Source: Bradyrhizobium roseum (GTDB lineage Bacteria; Pseudomonadota; Alphaproteobacteria; Rhizobiales; Xanthobacteraceae). Taken from it: a stretch of 64,000 nucleotides of DNA. Of the stretch, positions 51,370 to 60,395 are shown in pieces (within the stretch, counting starts at the first letter, position 1; each line of letters starts with the position of its first letter). The translations under genes were made by a program, and so were the position numbers. The DNA lies in assembly GCF_030413175.1 (NCBI RefSeq), contig NZ_CP129212.1:620001-684000 (forward strand). The letters are read 5' to 3'. The notes below the pieces were generated by a model. The model had not been told where the DNA came from. It made no database searches and saw only the letters and a program-made list of their open reading frames with translations.

Positions 51370-51672
51370 AAGCTCACACAATACACCGAGAGCGGGGAAC
51401 CCGACGACAACCGCCGCGGGCAGACGAGCAACGCAACGCAGCAAAGTAAGCATTTTCAATGCGGTTCGGCTACCGTTTTGTGCGGCACGGTTAATTCCAA
51501 GGCATGGGTGCTGCTATGGAAACCCTCATCGGGATCAATTTGAATGCGCCGCGGCAGGATTTTGGGCCCCGGCCGATTGACATGGGTCAATGGCGTTAAC
51601 AGGATAAGGTGAGAGACAGGCATGCCGTCCGGCCGCCCGCCGTCAAAAAAAACCTCAACCCAGGAGATGTCC
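51370..51672. other. phaR-phaA divergent regulatory region
   Basis: 303 bp without a gene. The phaR-proximal part contains GCAACGCAACGCAGCAAAG, a TGC/GCA-rich tract of the sort PhaR proteins bind, suggesting autoregulation (inferred). The phaA-proximal part carries a perfect FNR/FixK-type dyad at 51577-51590. Confidence 0.5.
51577..51590. promoter_or_regulatory. FNR/FixK-type binding site upstream of phaA
   Basis: TTGAC-ATGG-GTCAA is a perfect dyad fitting the CRP/FNR family pattern TTGA-N6-TCAA. It ends 82 bp upstream of the phaA ATG, where an oxygen-responsive regulator could activate transcription. Binding is not shown by sequence alone. Confidence 0.5.
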
Positions 51673-52851
51673 ATGTCAGACGATGTCGTCATCGTCAGCG
51701 CCGCCCGCACCCCGGTCGGCAGTTTCAACGGCGCGTTCGCCACCACCCCGGCCCACGACCTCGGCGCCGTCGCCATCAAGGCCGCGCTGGAGCGGGCCGG
51801 TATCGAGCCGGGCCGCGTCTCCGAGGTCATCATGGGTCAGATTCTGACCGCCGCCCAGGGCCAGAACCCGGCCCGTCAGGCCTCGATCGCCGCCGGCATC
51901 CCGGTGGAAAGCCCGGCCTGGGGCGTCAACCAGCTCTGCGGTTCGGGCCTGCGGACGGTGGCGCTTGGCTATCAGGCGCTGCTTAACGGCGATTCCGAAA
52001 TCGTCGTCGCCGGCGGCCAGGAATCCATGAGCATGGCCCCGCACGCGCAATATCTGCGCGGCGGCGTCAAGATGGGCGGCCTTGAACTGGTCGACACCAT
52101 GATCAAGGACGGCCTGTGGGATGCCTTCAACGGCTACCACATGGGCAACACCGCTGAGAACGTCGCGAAGCAGTACCAGATCACCCGCGCCCAGCAGGAC
52201 GAGTTCGCGGTTCACTCGCAGAACAAGGCCGAGGCGGCGCAAAAGGCCGGCAAGTTCACGGACGAGATCGTCCCCGTCACCATCAAGTCCCGCAAGGGCG
52301 ACATCATCGTCAGCGCCGACGAATATCCGCGCCACGGCGCCACCATCGACGCGATGGCCAAGCTGAAGCCGGCCTTCGAGAAGGACGGCACGGTTACGGC
52401 CGGCAGCGCGTCCGGCATCAATGACGGCGCCGCCGCCGTGGTTCTGATGACCGCCAAGCAGGCCGCCAAGGAAGGCAAGAAGGTCCTCGGTCGCATCGTG
52501 TCCTGGGGCCAGGCCGGCGTCGACCCGAAGATCATGGGCACCGGGCCGATCCCCGCATCCCGCGCCGCGCTGAAGAAGGCCGGCTGGAACATCGGGGACC
52601 TCGACCTGATCGAGGCCAACGAGGCATTTGCGGCGCAAGCCTGTGCGGTCAACAAGGACCTCGGTTGGGATACGTCCAAGGTCAACGTCAATGGCGGCGC
52701 GATCGCGATCGGCCACCCGGTCGGCGCTTCGGGCGCGCGCGTGCTGGTGACGCTGCTGCACGAGATGCAGAAGCGCGACGCCAAGAAGGGCCTCGCCACG
52801 CTGTGCATCGGCGGCGGCATGGGAATCGCAATGTGCATTGCACGCGACTGA
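51673..52851 (+). CDS. phaA: Acetyl-CoA C-acetyltransferase (beta-ketothiolase)
   Basis: A 392-aa biosynthetic thiolase joining two acetyl-CoA into acetoacetyl-CoA, the first step of PHB synthesis. AGGAG lies 6 nt before the ATG at 51673, which gives the standard length; an earlier ATG overlaps the ribosome-binding site. Catalytic residues are Cys89 ([11 protein letters not shown]), His348 ([12 protein letters not shown]) and Cys378 (TLCIGGGMG). A strong hairpin terminator separates it from phaB. It could also supply or use acetoacetyl-CoA linked to BKACE acetoacetate release in this window. Confidence 0.96.
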   Translation: MSDDVVIVSAARTPVGSFNGAFATTPAHDLGAVAIKAALERAGIEPGRVSEVIMGQILTAAQGQNPARQASIAAGIPVESPAWGVNQLCGSGLRTVALGYQALLNGDSEIVVAGGQESMSMAPHAQYLRGGVKMGGLELVDTMIKDGLWDAFNGYHMGNTAENVAKQYQITRAQQDEFAVHSQNKAEAAQKAGKFTDEIVPVTIKSRKGDIIVSADEYPRHGATIDAMAKLKPAFEKDGTVTAGSASGINDGAAAVVLMTAKQAAKEGKKVLGRIVSWGQAGVDPKIMGTGPIPASRAALKKAGWNIGDLDLIEANEAFAAQACAVNKDLGWDTSKVNVNGGAIAIGHPVGASGARVLVTLLHEMQKRDAKKGLATLCIGGGMGIAMCIARD

Positions 52852-52922
52852 ACTAAAGGCAGAGTGACTGGTTGAATGATGAAAAGATCATCTCGCAACC
52901 GCGGCCTGAGTTGATAAAAATG

Positions 52923-52950
52923 AAATGCCCGGTCTAGCGCCGGGCATTTT
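52923..52950 (+). terminator. Intrinsic terminator after phaA
   Basis: AAATGCCCGG-TCTAGCG-CCGGGCATTT has perfect 10-bp arms, a 7-nt loop and a final T run, about 72 bp after the phaA stop. phaB therefore has its own promoter or relies on read-through. Confidence 0.85.
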
Positions 52951-53068
52951 CGTCTCTGCAGGTGTTCCAGGAACAGCGCAGGACACAACGCAAGGTCGAA
53001 AATTGAGATTCGTCAAAAGACCGGGACAATTCCGGCGTATCAAGAAGAGTACCAAGGAGGATTAGGAC

Positions 53069-53794
53069 ATGGCACGTGTTGCATTGGTTACCGGCGGAAC
53101 GAGAGGTATTGGTGCGGCGATCAGCAAGGCGCTGAAGGCTGCGGGCTACAAGGTGGCGGCGAGCTACGCGGGCAACGACGCCGCCGCCGAGAAATTCAAA
53201 TCCGAAACGGGAATCCCGGTCTACAAATGGGACGTCAGCTCGTTTGACGCCTGTGCGGCCGGCGTCAAGCAGGTCGAAGCCGACCTCGGCCCGGTCGATG
53301 TGCTGATCAACAATGCCGGCATCACCAAGGACGGCGCCTTCCACAAGATGACGCTCGATCAGTGGAACGCGGTCATCAACACCAATCTCGGATCGCTGTT
53401 CAACATGACGCGCCAGGTGATCGAGGGCATGCGTGCGCGCAAGTTCGGCCGCGTCATCAACATCTCCTCGATCAACGGCCAGAAGGGCCAGTTCGGCCAG
53501 GTCAATTATTCGGCGGCCAAGGCCGGCGACATCGGCTTCACCAAGGCGCTCGCGCTGGAGAACGCCAAGGGCGGCATCACCGTGAACGCGATCTGCCCCG
53601 GCTACATCAACACCGAGATGGTCCAGGCGGTGCCGAAGGAAGTACTGGAGAAGAGCATCCTGCCGCTGATCCCGGTCAACCGTCTCGGCGAGCCCGAGGA
53701 AATCGCCCGCGCCGTAGTGTTCCTCGCCGCCGATGAAGCCGGAGGCATCACCGGCTCGACCATGACGATCAATGGCGGGCAGTACATGGTGTGA
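53069..53794 (+). CDS. phaB: Acetoacetyl-CoA reductase
   Basis: A 241-aa short-chain dehydrogenase reducing acetoacetyl-CoA to (R)-3-hydroxybutyryl-CoA with NADPH. AAGGAGGATTAGGAC precedes the ATG. The nucleotide loop is TGGTRGIG at about 8-15, followed by NNAGI near 78. Catalytic residues are Ser133/Ser134 (INISSINGQ), Tyr147 and Lys151 (NYSAAKAG). PGYINTEMVQAVP near 175 is PhaB-typical. PHB synthase (phaC) is not in this window, as usual for rhizobia where it is elsewhere. Confidence 0.95.
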   Translation: MARVALVTGGTRGIGAAISKALKAAGYKVAASYAGNDAAAEKFKSETGIPVYKWDVSSFDACAAGVKQVEADLGPVDVLINNAGITKDGAFHKMTLDQWNAVINTNLGSLFNMTRQVIEGMRARKFGRVINISSINGQKGQFGQVNYSAAKAGDIGFTKALALENAKGGITVNAICPGYINTEMVQAVPKEVLEKSILPLIPVNRLGEPEEIARAVVFLAADEAGGITGSTMTINGGQYMV

Positions 53795-53830
53795 CCTAAC
53801 CGTCACGATTATGTTGGTTAGCTAAAACGT

Positions 53831-53900
53831 CGTCATGCCCGGGCTTGTCCCGGGCATCCACGTCTTTACAACCAACGATCGGAAGAGACGTGGATGGCCA
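53831..53900. repeat. Palindromic repeat, CGTCATGCCCGGGC family, right side degraded
   Basis: CATGCCCGGG-CTTGT-CCCGGGCATCC forms a tight hairpin (53834-53859), and CCACGTCTT pairs with the later AGACGTGG at 53885. The terminal right arm is not preserved. It follows phaB by about 40 bp and probably also ends its transcript. Confidence 0.7.
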
Positions 53901-53970
53901 GGCAGAGGTGAGCGTCAGCGACGCCGTCCTTCAGACCTCAATCCCCGGCCATGATGAGAGCACGCTGCCA

Positions 53971-54849
53971 ATGACTCCCCGCGCCGCCACGCTGATCGGA
54001 CTGACCGCGATCCTGATGTGGTCGCTGCTGTCCGTTCTGACGGTCGCGACCGGGAAAATTCCCGCGTTCCAACTCGCCGCGATGACGTTCGCGATCGGCG
54101 CCTTGGTCGCCTTTGCGAGTTTCCTGTTCCGGCCCGCCTCGTTCCATGCGCTCAAGCAGCCACTGGTGGCCTGGGTGGTCGGCGTTGGCGGCCTGTTCGG
54201 CTATCACGCGCTGTATTTCCTCGCGCTGCGCTTCGCGCCGCCGGCGGAAGCGGGGTTGTTGAATTACCTCTGGCCGCTGTTGATCGTGCTGTTCTCCTCG
54301 CTGCTGCCGGGCGAGCGGCTGGCGCCGCATCACATCATCGGTGCGCTGCTCGGACTTGCCGGCACCGTGCTGCTGTTCGCCGGCAATGGCGCCAGCTTTG
54401 CGCCGGGCCAGATCCCGGGCCTTGCCGCGGCCTTCGTCGCCGCCTTTGTATGGGCGGCCTATTCGGTGATGTCGCGCAAGCTCAAGGCCGTGCCGACCGA
54501 TGCGGTCGCCGGGTTCTGTCTGGCCACTGCGTTGCTGGCGGCGCTGATGCATGGCGTGGTGGAGACCACGGTGTGGCCCGAGACGCTCGGGCAGTGGCTG
54601 GCGATCATGGCGCTTGGCGTCGGCCCCGTCGGCGCCGCGTTCTTCGTCTGGGACATCGGCATGAAGCGCGGCGATATCCGCGTGCTCGGCGCGGCGTCCT
54701 ACGCGACGCCATTGCTGTCGACGGCGTTTCTCATTCTTGCCGGCTTTGCGCAGCCGACCGCGACGATTGCGATTGCCGCGATCCTGATCGCGGGCGGCGG
54801 CCTGATCGCGGCGAAGGATCTGGTGTGGAGAAAAGAACCGTCGCCGTAG
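53971..54849 (+). CDS. EamA/DMT-superfamily exporter, YddG-like
   Basis: A 292-aa membrane protein with ten predicted helices in two EamA repeats. The ATG at 53971 is chosen because it sits directly before helix 1 (TLIGLTAILMWSLLSVLTVA); the open frame upstream runs through a repeat. ALYFLALRFAPPAEAGLLNY near residue 92 and GPVGAAFFVWDIGMKRGDIR near 220 are repeat-equivalent motifs and match the aromatic amino acid exporter YddG group. The stop codon TAG lies within a palindromic repeat. The substrate is uncertain. Confidence 0.87.
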   Translation: MTPRAATLIGLTAILMWSLLSVLTVATGKIPAFQLAAMTFAIGALVAFASFLFRPASFHALKQPLVAWVVGVGGLFGYHALYFLALRFAPPAEAGLLNYLWPLLIVLFSSLLPGERLAPHHIIGALLGLAGTVLLFAGNGASFAPGQIPGLAAAFVAAFVWAAYSVMSRKLKAVPTDAVAGFCLATALLAALMHGVVETTVWPETLGQWLAIMALGVGPVGAAFFVWDIGMKRGDIRVLGAASYATPLLSTAFLILAGFAQPTATIAIAAILIAGGGLIAAKDLVWRKEPSP

Positions 54850-54929
54850 GGTGGGCAAAGCGCAGCGTGCCCACCATTCTCGCGGCGTCGGGAAAGCTGG
54901 TGGACATGCTGCGCTTTGCCCACCCTACG
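54845..54929. repeat. Palindromic repeat CGTAGGGTGGGCAAAGCGC containing a stop codon
   Basis: Two 32-bp arms (54845-54876 and 54898-54929) match as inverted repeats except at two positions. TAG at 54847-54849 is the stop codon of the EamA gene, and the right end is 3 bp from the stop of the convergent cupin gene. The element exactly fills the junction. Confidence 0.92.
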
Positions 54930-54932
54930 AAA

Positions 54933-55364
54933 TCACGTAGGCTCCCAATTCCTCGGGGCCAGTTCGAATTTCGAAAACGCGAATCCTGGCGCCACCGTGC
55001 AGCCGACCAGCGTCCAGTCGCCGTTGCTTTCGGCGGCCTGCCAGGCATGCGGCGGCACGATCGCCTGCGGCATTTCGCCGGCCGTGAGATCGGGGCCGAG
55101 CTTAATGCTGCGCTCGCCGCTGTCATCAGCGATCTTTAGCGTCAACGGCGCACCCGCGTAATAGTGCCAGACCTCCACGGCATCGATGCGATGCCAGTGC
55201 GAGCGTTCGCCGCGTGCCAAAAGGAAATAGATCGCAGTTGATCGCGAACGGCCGCCGGCGTCCACGTCAGTGTCGCGAAACGTCTCGCGATAATGACCGC
55301 CTTCGGGATGCGGCTTGAGATCGAGCCGCGCGATGATCTCGGCGGCGGTTTCCGGCGACGCCAT
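54933..55364 (-). CDS. Cupin family protein (DUF985)
   Basis: A 143-aa cupin with the DUF985 pattern. HPEGGHYRETFRD is near residue 18, then SHWHRIDAVEVWHYYAGAPL near 55 with metal-binding-type His residues, and a C-terminal GCTVAPGFAFSKFEL. The fold is a jelly-roll; members may act as epimerase-like or metal enzymes but function is unproven. The ATG at 55364 shares a base with the gloB stop (TGATG), so the two are cotranslated. Confidence 0.85.
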   Translation of the reverse strand: MASPETAAEIIARLDLKPHPEGGHYRETFRDTDVDAGGRSRSTAIYFLLARGERSHWHRIDAVEVWHYYAGAPLTLKIADDSGERSIKLGPDLTAGEMPQAIVPPHAWQAAESNGDWTLVGCTVAPGFAFSKFELAPRNWEPT

Positions 55365-56131
55365 CAGGACTTGTTCTTGCGTTCGCGCAATTCGCCGAAC
55401 ACTTTCTCGGCGCTGGCCCCCTTCATGTGCAGTTTGGCCGCCACCGACGGTTCGTCGGCGCGCAGGAACACGTTGGCTTTCTTTTCGTCGCCCAGCAGCA
55501 CCGGGATCGTCGGCTTGTTCTCGGCGCGCAGCCGCGTCACTTCTTCCGCGCGTGCCTGCAGCGCGGGGTTGTCGCCGTCGACGGTCAGCGCGAACTTGAC
55601 GTTCGATGCGGTGTACTCATGGCCGCAATAGAGTTTGAAATCGTCCGGCAGCGCGCGCAGCTTCAACAGCGAATCCCACATCATCGGATAGGTGCCCTCG
55701 AACACGCGGCCGCAGCCGATCGAGAACAGCGTGTCGGCCGCGAACACCGCCTTTTCGGTGTCGAACACGTAGGAGATATGATCGAGCGTATGGCCGGGGG
55801 TTTCCAGCACCCGCGCCAGCAGGCTGCCGACCTTGATGACGTCGCCATTGATGGCGCGCAGGTCGACATTGGCAATCTTGGTGGACTTGTCGTTGGGGGC
55901 AACGACCCGGCAGTTATACTTCTGCTTGAGTTCGGCGACGCCGCCGACATGATCGTGATGGTGGTGGGTGACGAGAATATCCGTCAGCGTCCAGCCCTCG
56001 CGTTCCAGCGCCCCGATGATCGGGCCGGCCTCCGGCGCGTCGATCGATGCGGTGGCCTTGGTCGCGGGATCGTGGATCAAATAGCCGAAATTGTCGCTGA
56101 GGCAGGTGAAGGTGCGAATTTCCGCGGCCAT
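55364..56131 (-). CDS. gloB: Hydroxyacylglutathione hydrolase (glyoxalase II)
   Basis: A 255-aa metallo-beta-lactamase-fold hydrolase that splits S-lactoylglutathione to lactate and glutathione, the second step of methylglyoxal detoxification. The metal motif THHHHDH spans residues 55-61 (His56, His58, Asp60, His61). Further ligands are in TPGHTLDHISY near 112, VFAADTLFSIGCGR near 130 and YCGHEYTASN near 170. The ATG at 56131 is the standard start. It overlaps the cupin gene and is divergent from the methyltransferase gene. Confidence 0.94.
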   Translation of the reverse strand: MAAEIRTFTCLSDNFGYLIHDPATKATASIDAPEAGPIIGALEREGWTLTDILVTHHHHDHVGGVAELKQKYNCRVVAPNDKSTKIANVDLRAINGDVIKVGSLLARVLETPGHTLDHISYVFDTEKAVFAADTLFSIGCGRVFEGTYPMMWDSLLKLRALPDDFKLYCGHEYTASNVKFALTVDGDNPALQARAEEVTRLRAENKPTIPVLLGDEKKANVFLRADEPSVAAKLHMKGASAEKVFGELRERKNKS

Positions 56132-56251
56132 GATAGCTCCGTGGTTAAGGCTTTCAGCCCCATTAATTCCAAAGAAGTATGGCGTTAACGCTCGCACGGC
56201 AATGCCATTTTCGGCACGCCGCAATGAAACGCGATGTGGTAGATTGGGCCC

Positions 56252-56998
56252 ATGACCATCGACGTCATCGATCTGCGCGATTTCTATTCGCAGCGCCTGG
56301 GCATCGTGGCGCGGCAGTTGATCAACCGCGGCATCCGGGCGCGCTGGCCCGATGCGGCGGGGCAGCGCGTGCTCGGGCTCGGCTATCCGACGCCCTATCT
56401 CGGCCTGTTTCGCGAGGATTCCGAACGCTGCATCGCCTTCATGCCGGCGGGGCAGGGCGTCCTGAAATGGCCGACGGCGCGGCCTGCGCTGGCGACGCTG
56501 ATCGATGAATTCTCGATGCCGCTGCCGGATGCGGCGGTGGACCGGATCCTGATGGTGCACGCGCTGGAAATGTCCGACGATCCGGAGCGCCTGCTGCGCG
56601 AGGTGTGGCGCGTGCTGGCGCCGTCAGGCCGGCTGATCGCTGTCATCCCGAACCGTCGCGGCGTGTGGACGCGCACCGACAATACGCCGTTCGGCCACGG
56701 CCGGCCCTATTCGCGGGCGCAGATCACGCAATTGCTGCGGCATACCTGGTTCACGCCGGCGTCCTGGGGCGAGGCGCTGTTCCTGCCGCCCGTCGGCAAC
56801 AGCTGGTTTCTGCGCTCGGCGATGGCGTGGGAGCGCGTGGGCGCCGCGCTGTCGCTGCCGTTCGCGGGCGTCCATATCGTGGAGGCGACCAAGCAGGTCT
56901 ATCGCGCGATCCCCGCGGGCCGCGAACGCACGCGGCTGATTCCGTCGCTCCAGCCGGTGCTGGTGCCATCGTCGACGGCGACGCGGGATAAAGTGTAG
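56252..56998 (+). CDS. Class I SAM-dependent methyltransferase-like protein
   Basis: A 248-aa protein. RVLGLGYPTPYLGLF near residue 40 stands for motif I (SAM loop). MPLPDAAVDRILMVHALEMS near 90, then LREVWRVLAPSGRLIAVIPN near 116, are motifs II and III of the Methyltransf_11 group. The glycine-rich loop is atypical (GLGYPTP), as in a conserved alphaproteobacterial subgroup encoded beside gloB. The substrate is unknown. Palindromic repeats follow. Confidence 0.82.
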   Translation: MTIDVIDLRDFYSQRLGIVARQLINRGIRARWPDAAGQRVLGLGYPTPYLGLFREDSERCIAFMPAGQGVLKWPTARPALATLIDEFSMPLPDAAVDRILMVHALEMSDDPERLLREVWRVLAPSGRLIAVIPNRRGVWTRTDNTPFGHGRPYSRAQITQLLRHTWFTPASWGEALFLPPVGNSWFLRSAMAWERVGAALSLPFAGVHIVEATKQVYRAIPAGRERTRLIPSLQPVLVPSSTATRDKV

Positions 56999-57009
56999 TC
57001 TCTCAACGG

Positions 57010-57129
57010 GTCGTCCCCGCGAACGCGGGGACGCATAACCACCGTCAGGAGTGATCTAAAGAAAGTCGTCAACCGGCGTGCTTCAAAATGAAAGCCGCGG
57101 CGCATGGGTCCCTGCGTTCGCGGGGACGA
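57010..57129. repeat. Palindromic repeat, GTCGTCCCCGCGAACGCGG family
   Basis: A hairpin-forming left end GTCCCCGCG-AAC-GCGGGGAC and right end GTCCCTGCGTTCGCGGGGAC bracket a 70-bp centre that includes GCCGCGGCGCATGGG. This is the uninterrupted relative of the split element at 30651. It lies between the convergent methyltransferase and DUF4167 genes. Confidence 0.85.
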
Positions 57130-57146
57130 TGATCGTGAGCTAACTA

Positions 57147-57887
57147 CTACTCATTCCCCGGATTGAAATCTTCGCTGGGCGCGGCTGGCGCGGCGGCCAT
57201 GTCGGGACGCGGGCCATGCGGGCGCCGGCGCCGGCGCGGGAAACGCTCGCCGCGGCCCTCTTCATAGCCGCCCGGCGCGCCGTTCACCTGCGGCTGCGGG
57301 CCGGTGATGAAGGAGGGCAGGCGGTCGACGCCGCCGGTATCGGCGATCACCGGCTGCGGCTGAGGTTGCGGCTGGTACTGCGGCTGCGGACGGTGCTCGC
57401 GCTCGCGATGATGCTCGCGCGGCTGCTGGTAGGGCTGGCCATCGCCGCGCGGCTCCCGTGGATTGTTGTCGCGGACGTAAGGCTGCGGCTGCTGCGGGAC
57501 GAAGCCCGGCTCCTGGCCGAAATGCGAAAAATTCTCGCCGTCGTCTTCGCCGTCTTCTGCCGTGGGCTGCATCTCGGTGTCGATACGCGGCTGCGGCTGG
57601 TTCTGCCGGAATTGCTCCTGCGCGGCGGCAATCAGGCGGAAATAATGTTCGGCGTGCTGGTAGTAGTTCTCGGCCGCCACCGGGTCGCCGGAAGAGCGCG
57701 CGTCACGTGCGAGCTGAACGTATTTTTCGGCGACGTGCGAGGCGGTACCGCGGATCTTGATATCGGGTCCGTTCGATTCGAACACCCGGGTCATCGGGTT
57801 TTGACCGCGCCGGTTATTGTTGCTGCTGCTATTGTTGTTGTTATTATTCCGGTTACGCATCCGCTTGTTGTTCTGACCGTTTCTCAT
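57147..57887 (-). CDS. DUF4167 domain protein, low-complexity
   Basis: A 246-aa protein. The N-terminus is Asn/Arg/Ser-rich (MRNGQNNKRMRNRN, then runs of Asn and Ser). The conserved DUF4167 core is TRVFESNGPDIKIRGTASHV to AENYYQHAEHYFRLIAA (about 33-90). The remainder is Pro/Gln-rich with PQPQ repeats and ends in a basic RRRRRPHGPR patch. The family is restricted mainly to alphaproteobacteria and keeps this position after prmC. An RNA- or ribosome-related role is suggested by the basic ends and the neighbours (inferred). Confidence 0.85.
   Translation of the reverse strand: MRNGQNNKRMRNRNNNNNNSSSNNNRRGQNPMTRVFESNGPDIKIRGTASHVAEKYVQLARDARSSGDPVAAENYYQHAEHYFRLIAAAQEQFRQNQPQPRIDTEMQPTAEDGEDDGENFSHFGQEPGFVPQQPQPYVRDNNPREPRGDGQPYQQPREHHREREHRPQPQYQPQPQPQPVIADTGGVDRLPSFITGPQPQVNGAPGGYEEGRGERFPRRRRRPHGPRPDMAAAPAAPSEDFNPGNE
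57812..57855. repeat. Imperfect trinucleotide tract (Asn/Ser codons)
   Basis: Alternating GTT, ATT and GCT triplets on the plus strand encode the Asn/Ser run near the N-terminus of the DUF4167 protein. Units are mixed, not a perfect microsatellite, but slippage could change the run length in frame. Confidence 0.6.
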
Positions 57888-58392
57888 GTCTCGCCTTTAT
57901 TCCAGCCCTGAAGTTATGCAGTTGCCGTCGTAGCCTGGTCGGATGCGGCGCGCGCCAAGGCACACCGAATCACGGCGCACTGAATTGCGATGCCGTCCAG
58001 ATTCATGTCGTCGATTTCGCTAGCCATCGCGTTCAGCAAAGACGCGTTCCCCAATCGGCGGCATCTATTCGCGCGCCGGAACAAATCATTCAGCGTGCCA
58101 AAACCAGCCCGATCTTCTTGCTCGACGGCTTCGCAGGACTGGCGGATGCGTAAGTCTTCAAGCGCAATATCAGGCTTTCGTTCGCTTTACGGTCGAGAGC
58201 AGCACAGCTCCGGCTATTGCGCTCAATTCGACCTGCTTTTGGAACCTTTCACCCGGCGGGCTCTCGTTTCGAGAACTCTGGCCTCACCCGTATCGTCTTA
58301 ACGGGGCCAGCAACCCTGGACCGATGTTGTGAGCGGAACGTAGTCGCTCCCGGGGAATATTCCAAGGGGTTTTTTTGCGTCCGAAAGGGACT
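57888..58392. other. 505-bp gap between prmC and DUF4167, no gene recognised
   Basis: No open frame with a start and ribosome-binding site looks coding. On the reverse strand, an open frame without ATG until its last 38 codons runs from about 58190 to 57915. A small hairpin TTCTCG-AAA-CGAGA lies near 58267-58281. Possible contents are a long DUF4167 leader, a small RNA or a decayed gene; none can be chosen by eye. Confidence 0.4.
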
Positions 58393-59265
58393 TTATCGGG
58401 CCAATTTATGGCCTGCGACGGCCCGCGGAATGCCCGCCAGGTCGGCCTTTGGGGCGGTCGCGAGCGTTAACCCGGCATTCGTCATAAAAGCTTCAATCGC
58501 GCTGCTTTGGCCCAGTCCGGCTTCCACGACAAGAAGGCCCCCGGGCGCCAGGAGGCCCGCCGCCTGTGGGATCAGCGCACGGTAGGCATCGAGCCCATCG
58601 GCGCCGCCATCGAGTGCGGCCCGCGGATCGTGATTCCGCACCTCCGCCGCCAGGCCGACAATGTCCGCCGTGCGTATATAGGGCGGATTGGAGACGATCA
58701 GGTCGAACGGGCCGGTCAGTCCGGCTGCGTAATCGCATGCGATGAACGCGGCGCGATCGGAAAGGCGCGCGCGGGCGGCATTGGCGGCGGCGGTTTGCAG
58801 GGCATCGTCCGAAATGTCGGTCCCGAAGCCCTGCGCCGCCGGCAACTCGGACAGCAGCGCCAGCAGAATGGCGCCGGAGCCGGTGCCGAGATCGGCGATG
58901 CGCAACGGACGGTCGAGGCTTCCACCGGCGCGCAACGATTCCAGCGCCAGTTCGACCACCGTCTCGGTATCAGGCCGCGGCACCAGCGTCGCGGACGAGA
59001 GCTGCAAGGGCAGCCCCCAAAATTCCTTCTCGCCGACGATGCGCGCGACCGGTTCGCCTGCGAGGCGGCGGCGCGCGAAGTTTTCGAGACGCGCCGATTC
59101 GTCCGGCGTGAGCTGGCGCTGCGCAGCCGATATCAGGCCGGTCAGGTCGAGGCCGAGGGCGTGGCCGGCGAGAATACGCGCGTCGAGGTCAGCGGATTCG
59201 ATCGAGGCGGCCTTGAATTTCGCGGCGAGCGCGCGTCGTGCGCTGTCGATGGTCGCCGCGGTCAC
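58393..59265 (-). CDS. prmC: Peptide chain release factor N5-glutamine methyltransferase
   Basis: A 290-aa enzyme (also HemK) that methylates the GGQ glutamine of release factors. The N-terminal helical domain (about 1-80) is followed by the SAM motif [18 protein letters not shown] near 120 and the active-site NPPY at 193-196 ([11 protein letters not shown]). The GTG start at 59265 overlaps the prfA stop as GTGA, so enzyme and substrate are cotranslated. Confidence 0.95.
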   Translation of the reverse strand: MTAATIDSARRALAAKFKAASIESADLDARILAGHALGLDLTGLISAAQRQLTPDESARLENFARRRLAGEPVARIVGEKEFWGLPLQLSSATLVPRPDTETVVELALESLRAGGSLDRPLRIADLGTGSGAILLALLSELPAAQGFGTDISDDALQTAAANAARARLSDRAAFIACDYAAGLTGPFDLIVSNPPYIRTADIVGLAAEVRNHDPRAALDGGADGLDAYRALIPQAAGLLAPGGLLVVEAGLGQSSAIEAFMTNAGLTLATAPKADLAGIPRAVAGHKLAR

Positions 59266-60341
59266 GCCGCCGCGCCTTGCGCGGCGAGTTGGGCGGCCTG
59301 GTGCTCGGTCGTCAGCGCGTCGATCAATTCGCCGAGCGCCTCGCCCGAAATCACCTGCGGCAATTTATAGAGCGTCAGATTGATGCGGTGGTCGGTGACG
59401 CGGCCTTGCGGGAAATTGTAGGTGCGGATGCGCTCAGAGCGGTCGCCCGAGCCGACCTTCTCCTTGCGCTCCGCAGAACGCACGGCATCGACGCGCTGGC
59501 GTTCGGCGTCGTAGATGCGCGAGCGCAGAATGTTCATCGCGGAGGCACGGTTTTTGTGCTGCGAGCGGCTGTCCTGCATCATGACCACGATGCCGGTCGG
59601 GATGTGGGTGATGCGGATCGCCGATTCGGTCTTGTTGACGTGCTGGCCGCCGGCGCCCTGCGCGCGCATGGTCTCGATCCGCAGATCGTCGTTCTTGATG
59701 TCGACATCGACATCCTCGACCTCCGGCAGCACGGCGACGGTGGCGGCCGACGTGTGAATGCGCCCCTGCGTTTCGGTGTCGGGCACGCGCTGCACCCGGT
59801 GCACGCCGGATTCGAATTTCAGCTTTGCAAACGCGCCGCGGCCCTGCACCTCGGCGATGATTTCCTTGAAGCCGCCCACGGTGCCTTCGGAAGCCGAGAT
59901 CACCTCCACCTTCCAGCCCTGCAGGCCGGCGAACCGCTCGTACATCCGGAACAGGTCGCCGGCGAACAGGGATGCTTCGTCACCGCCGGTGCCGGCGCGG
60001 ATTTCCAGCACCACGTTGCGGTCGTCCATGGCGTCCTTGGGCAGCAGCGCCACGCGGATCTTCTGCTCCAGTTCGGCGATGGTCGCCTGCAGCGTTTCGA
60101 GTTCGGCCTCGGCCATGCCGCGCATGTCGGGATCGGTGGCGGAATCCGCCAGCAGCTGTTCGGCGCCGGCGATTTCGGCCCGCGCCCCGCGATAGGCTTT
60201 TACCGCATCGATCAGCGGATTGAGCTCGGCGAGTTCGCGGGTGATCTGGACGTATTTTTCGGAATTCACCTGGCCCAGCAATTCGGCCTCCAGCGAGGCG
60301 TGGTGGGCGAGCAGAATGTCGAGTTTGGCTTCGGGTAGCAT
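59262..60341 (-). CDS. prfA: Peptide chain release factor 1
   Basis: A 359-aa RF1 that reads UAA/UAG and triggers peptide release. The decoding region shows [15 protein letters not shown], with PDT at the PxT codon-recognition position, and the catalytic GGQ is at 231-233 ([15 protein letters not shown]). The domain order and length are normal. It lies 55 bp after ptsP and overlaps prmC. Two of the three repeat-supplied stop codons in this window are UGA, read by RF2 rather than this factor. Confidence 0.96.
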   Translation of the reverse strand: MLPEAKLDILLAHHASLEAELLGQVNSEKYVQITRELAELNPLIDAVKAYRGARAEIAGAEQLLADSATDPDMRGMAEAELETLQATIAELEQKIRVALLPKDAMDDRNVVLEIRAGTGGDEASLFAGDLFRMYERFAGLQGWKVEVISASEGTVGGFKEIIAEVQGRGAFAKLKFESGVHRVQRVPDTETQGRIHTSAATVAVLPEVEDVDVDIKNDDLRIETMRAQGAGGQHVNKTESAIRITHIPTGIVVMMQDSRSQHKNRASAMNILRSRIYDAERQRVDAVRSAERKEKVGSGDRSERIRTYNFPQGRVTDHRINLTLYKLPQVISGEALGELIDALTTEHQAAQLAAQGAAA

Positions 60342-60395
60342 GGCATGATTCTCAAGGACCGAAAGGGAAGGCGACGTCGTCGGGAAGCAGCCTCG

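Noticed and set aside
57915..58190. Reverse-strand open stretch ending MASEIDDMNLDGIAIQCAVI... in the prmC-DUF4167 gap
   Set aside because: No ATG until the last 38 codons and no ribosome-binding site or family; left as part of an unexplained gap.
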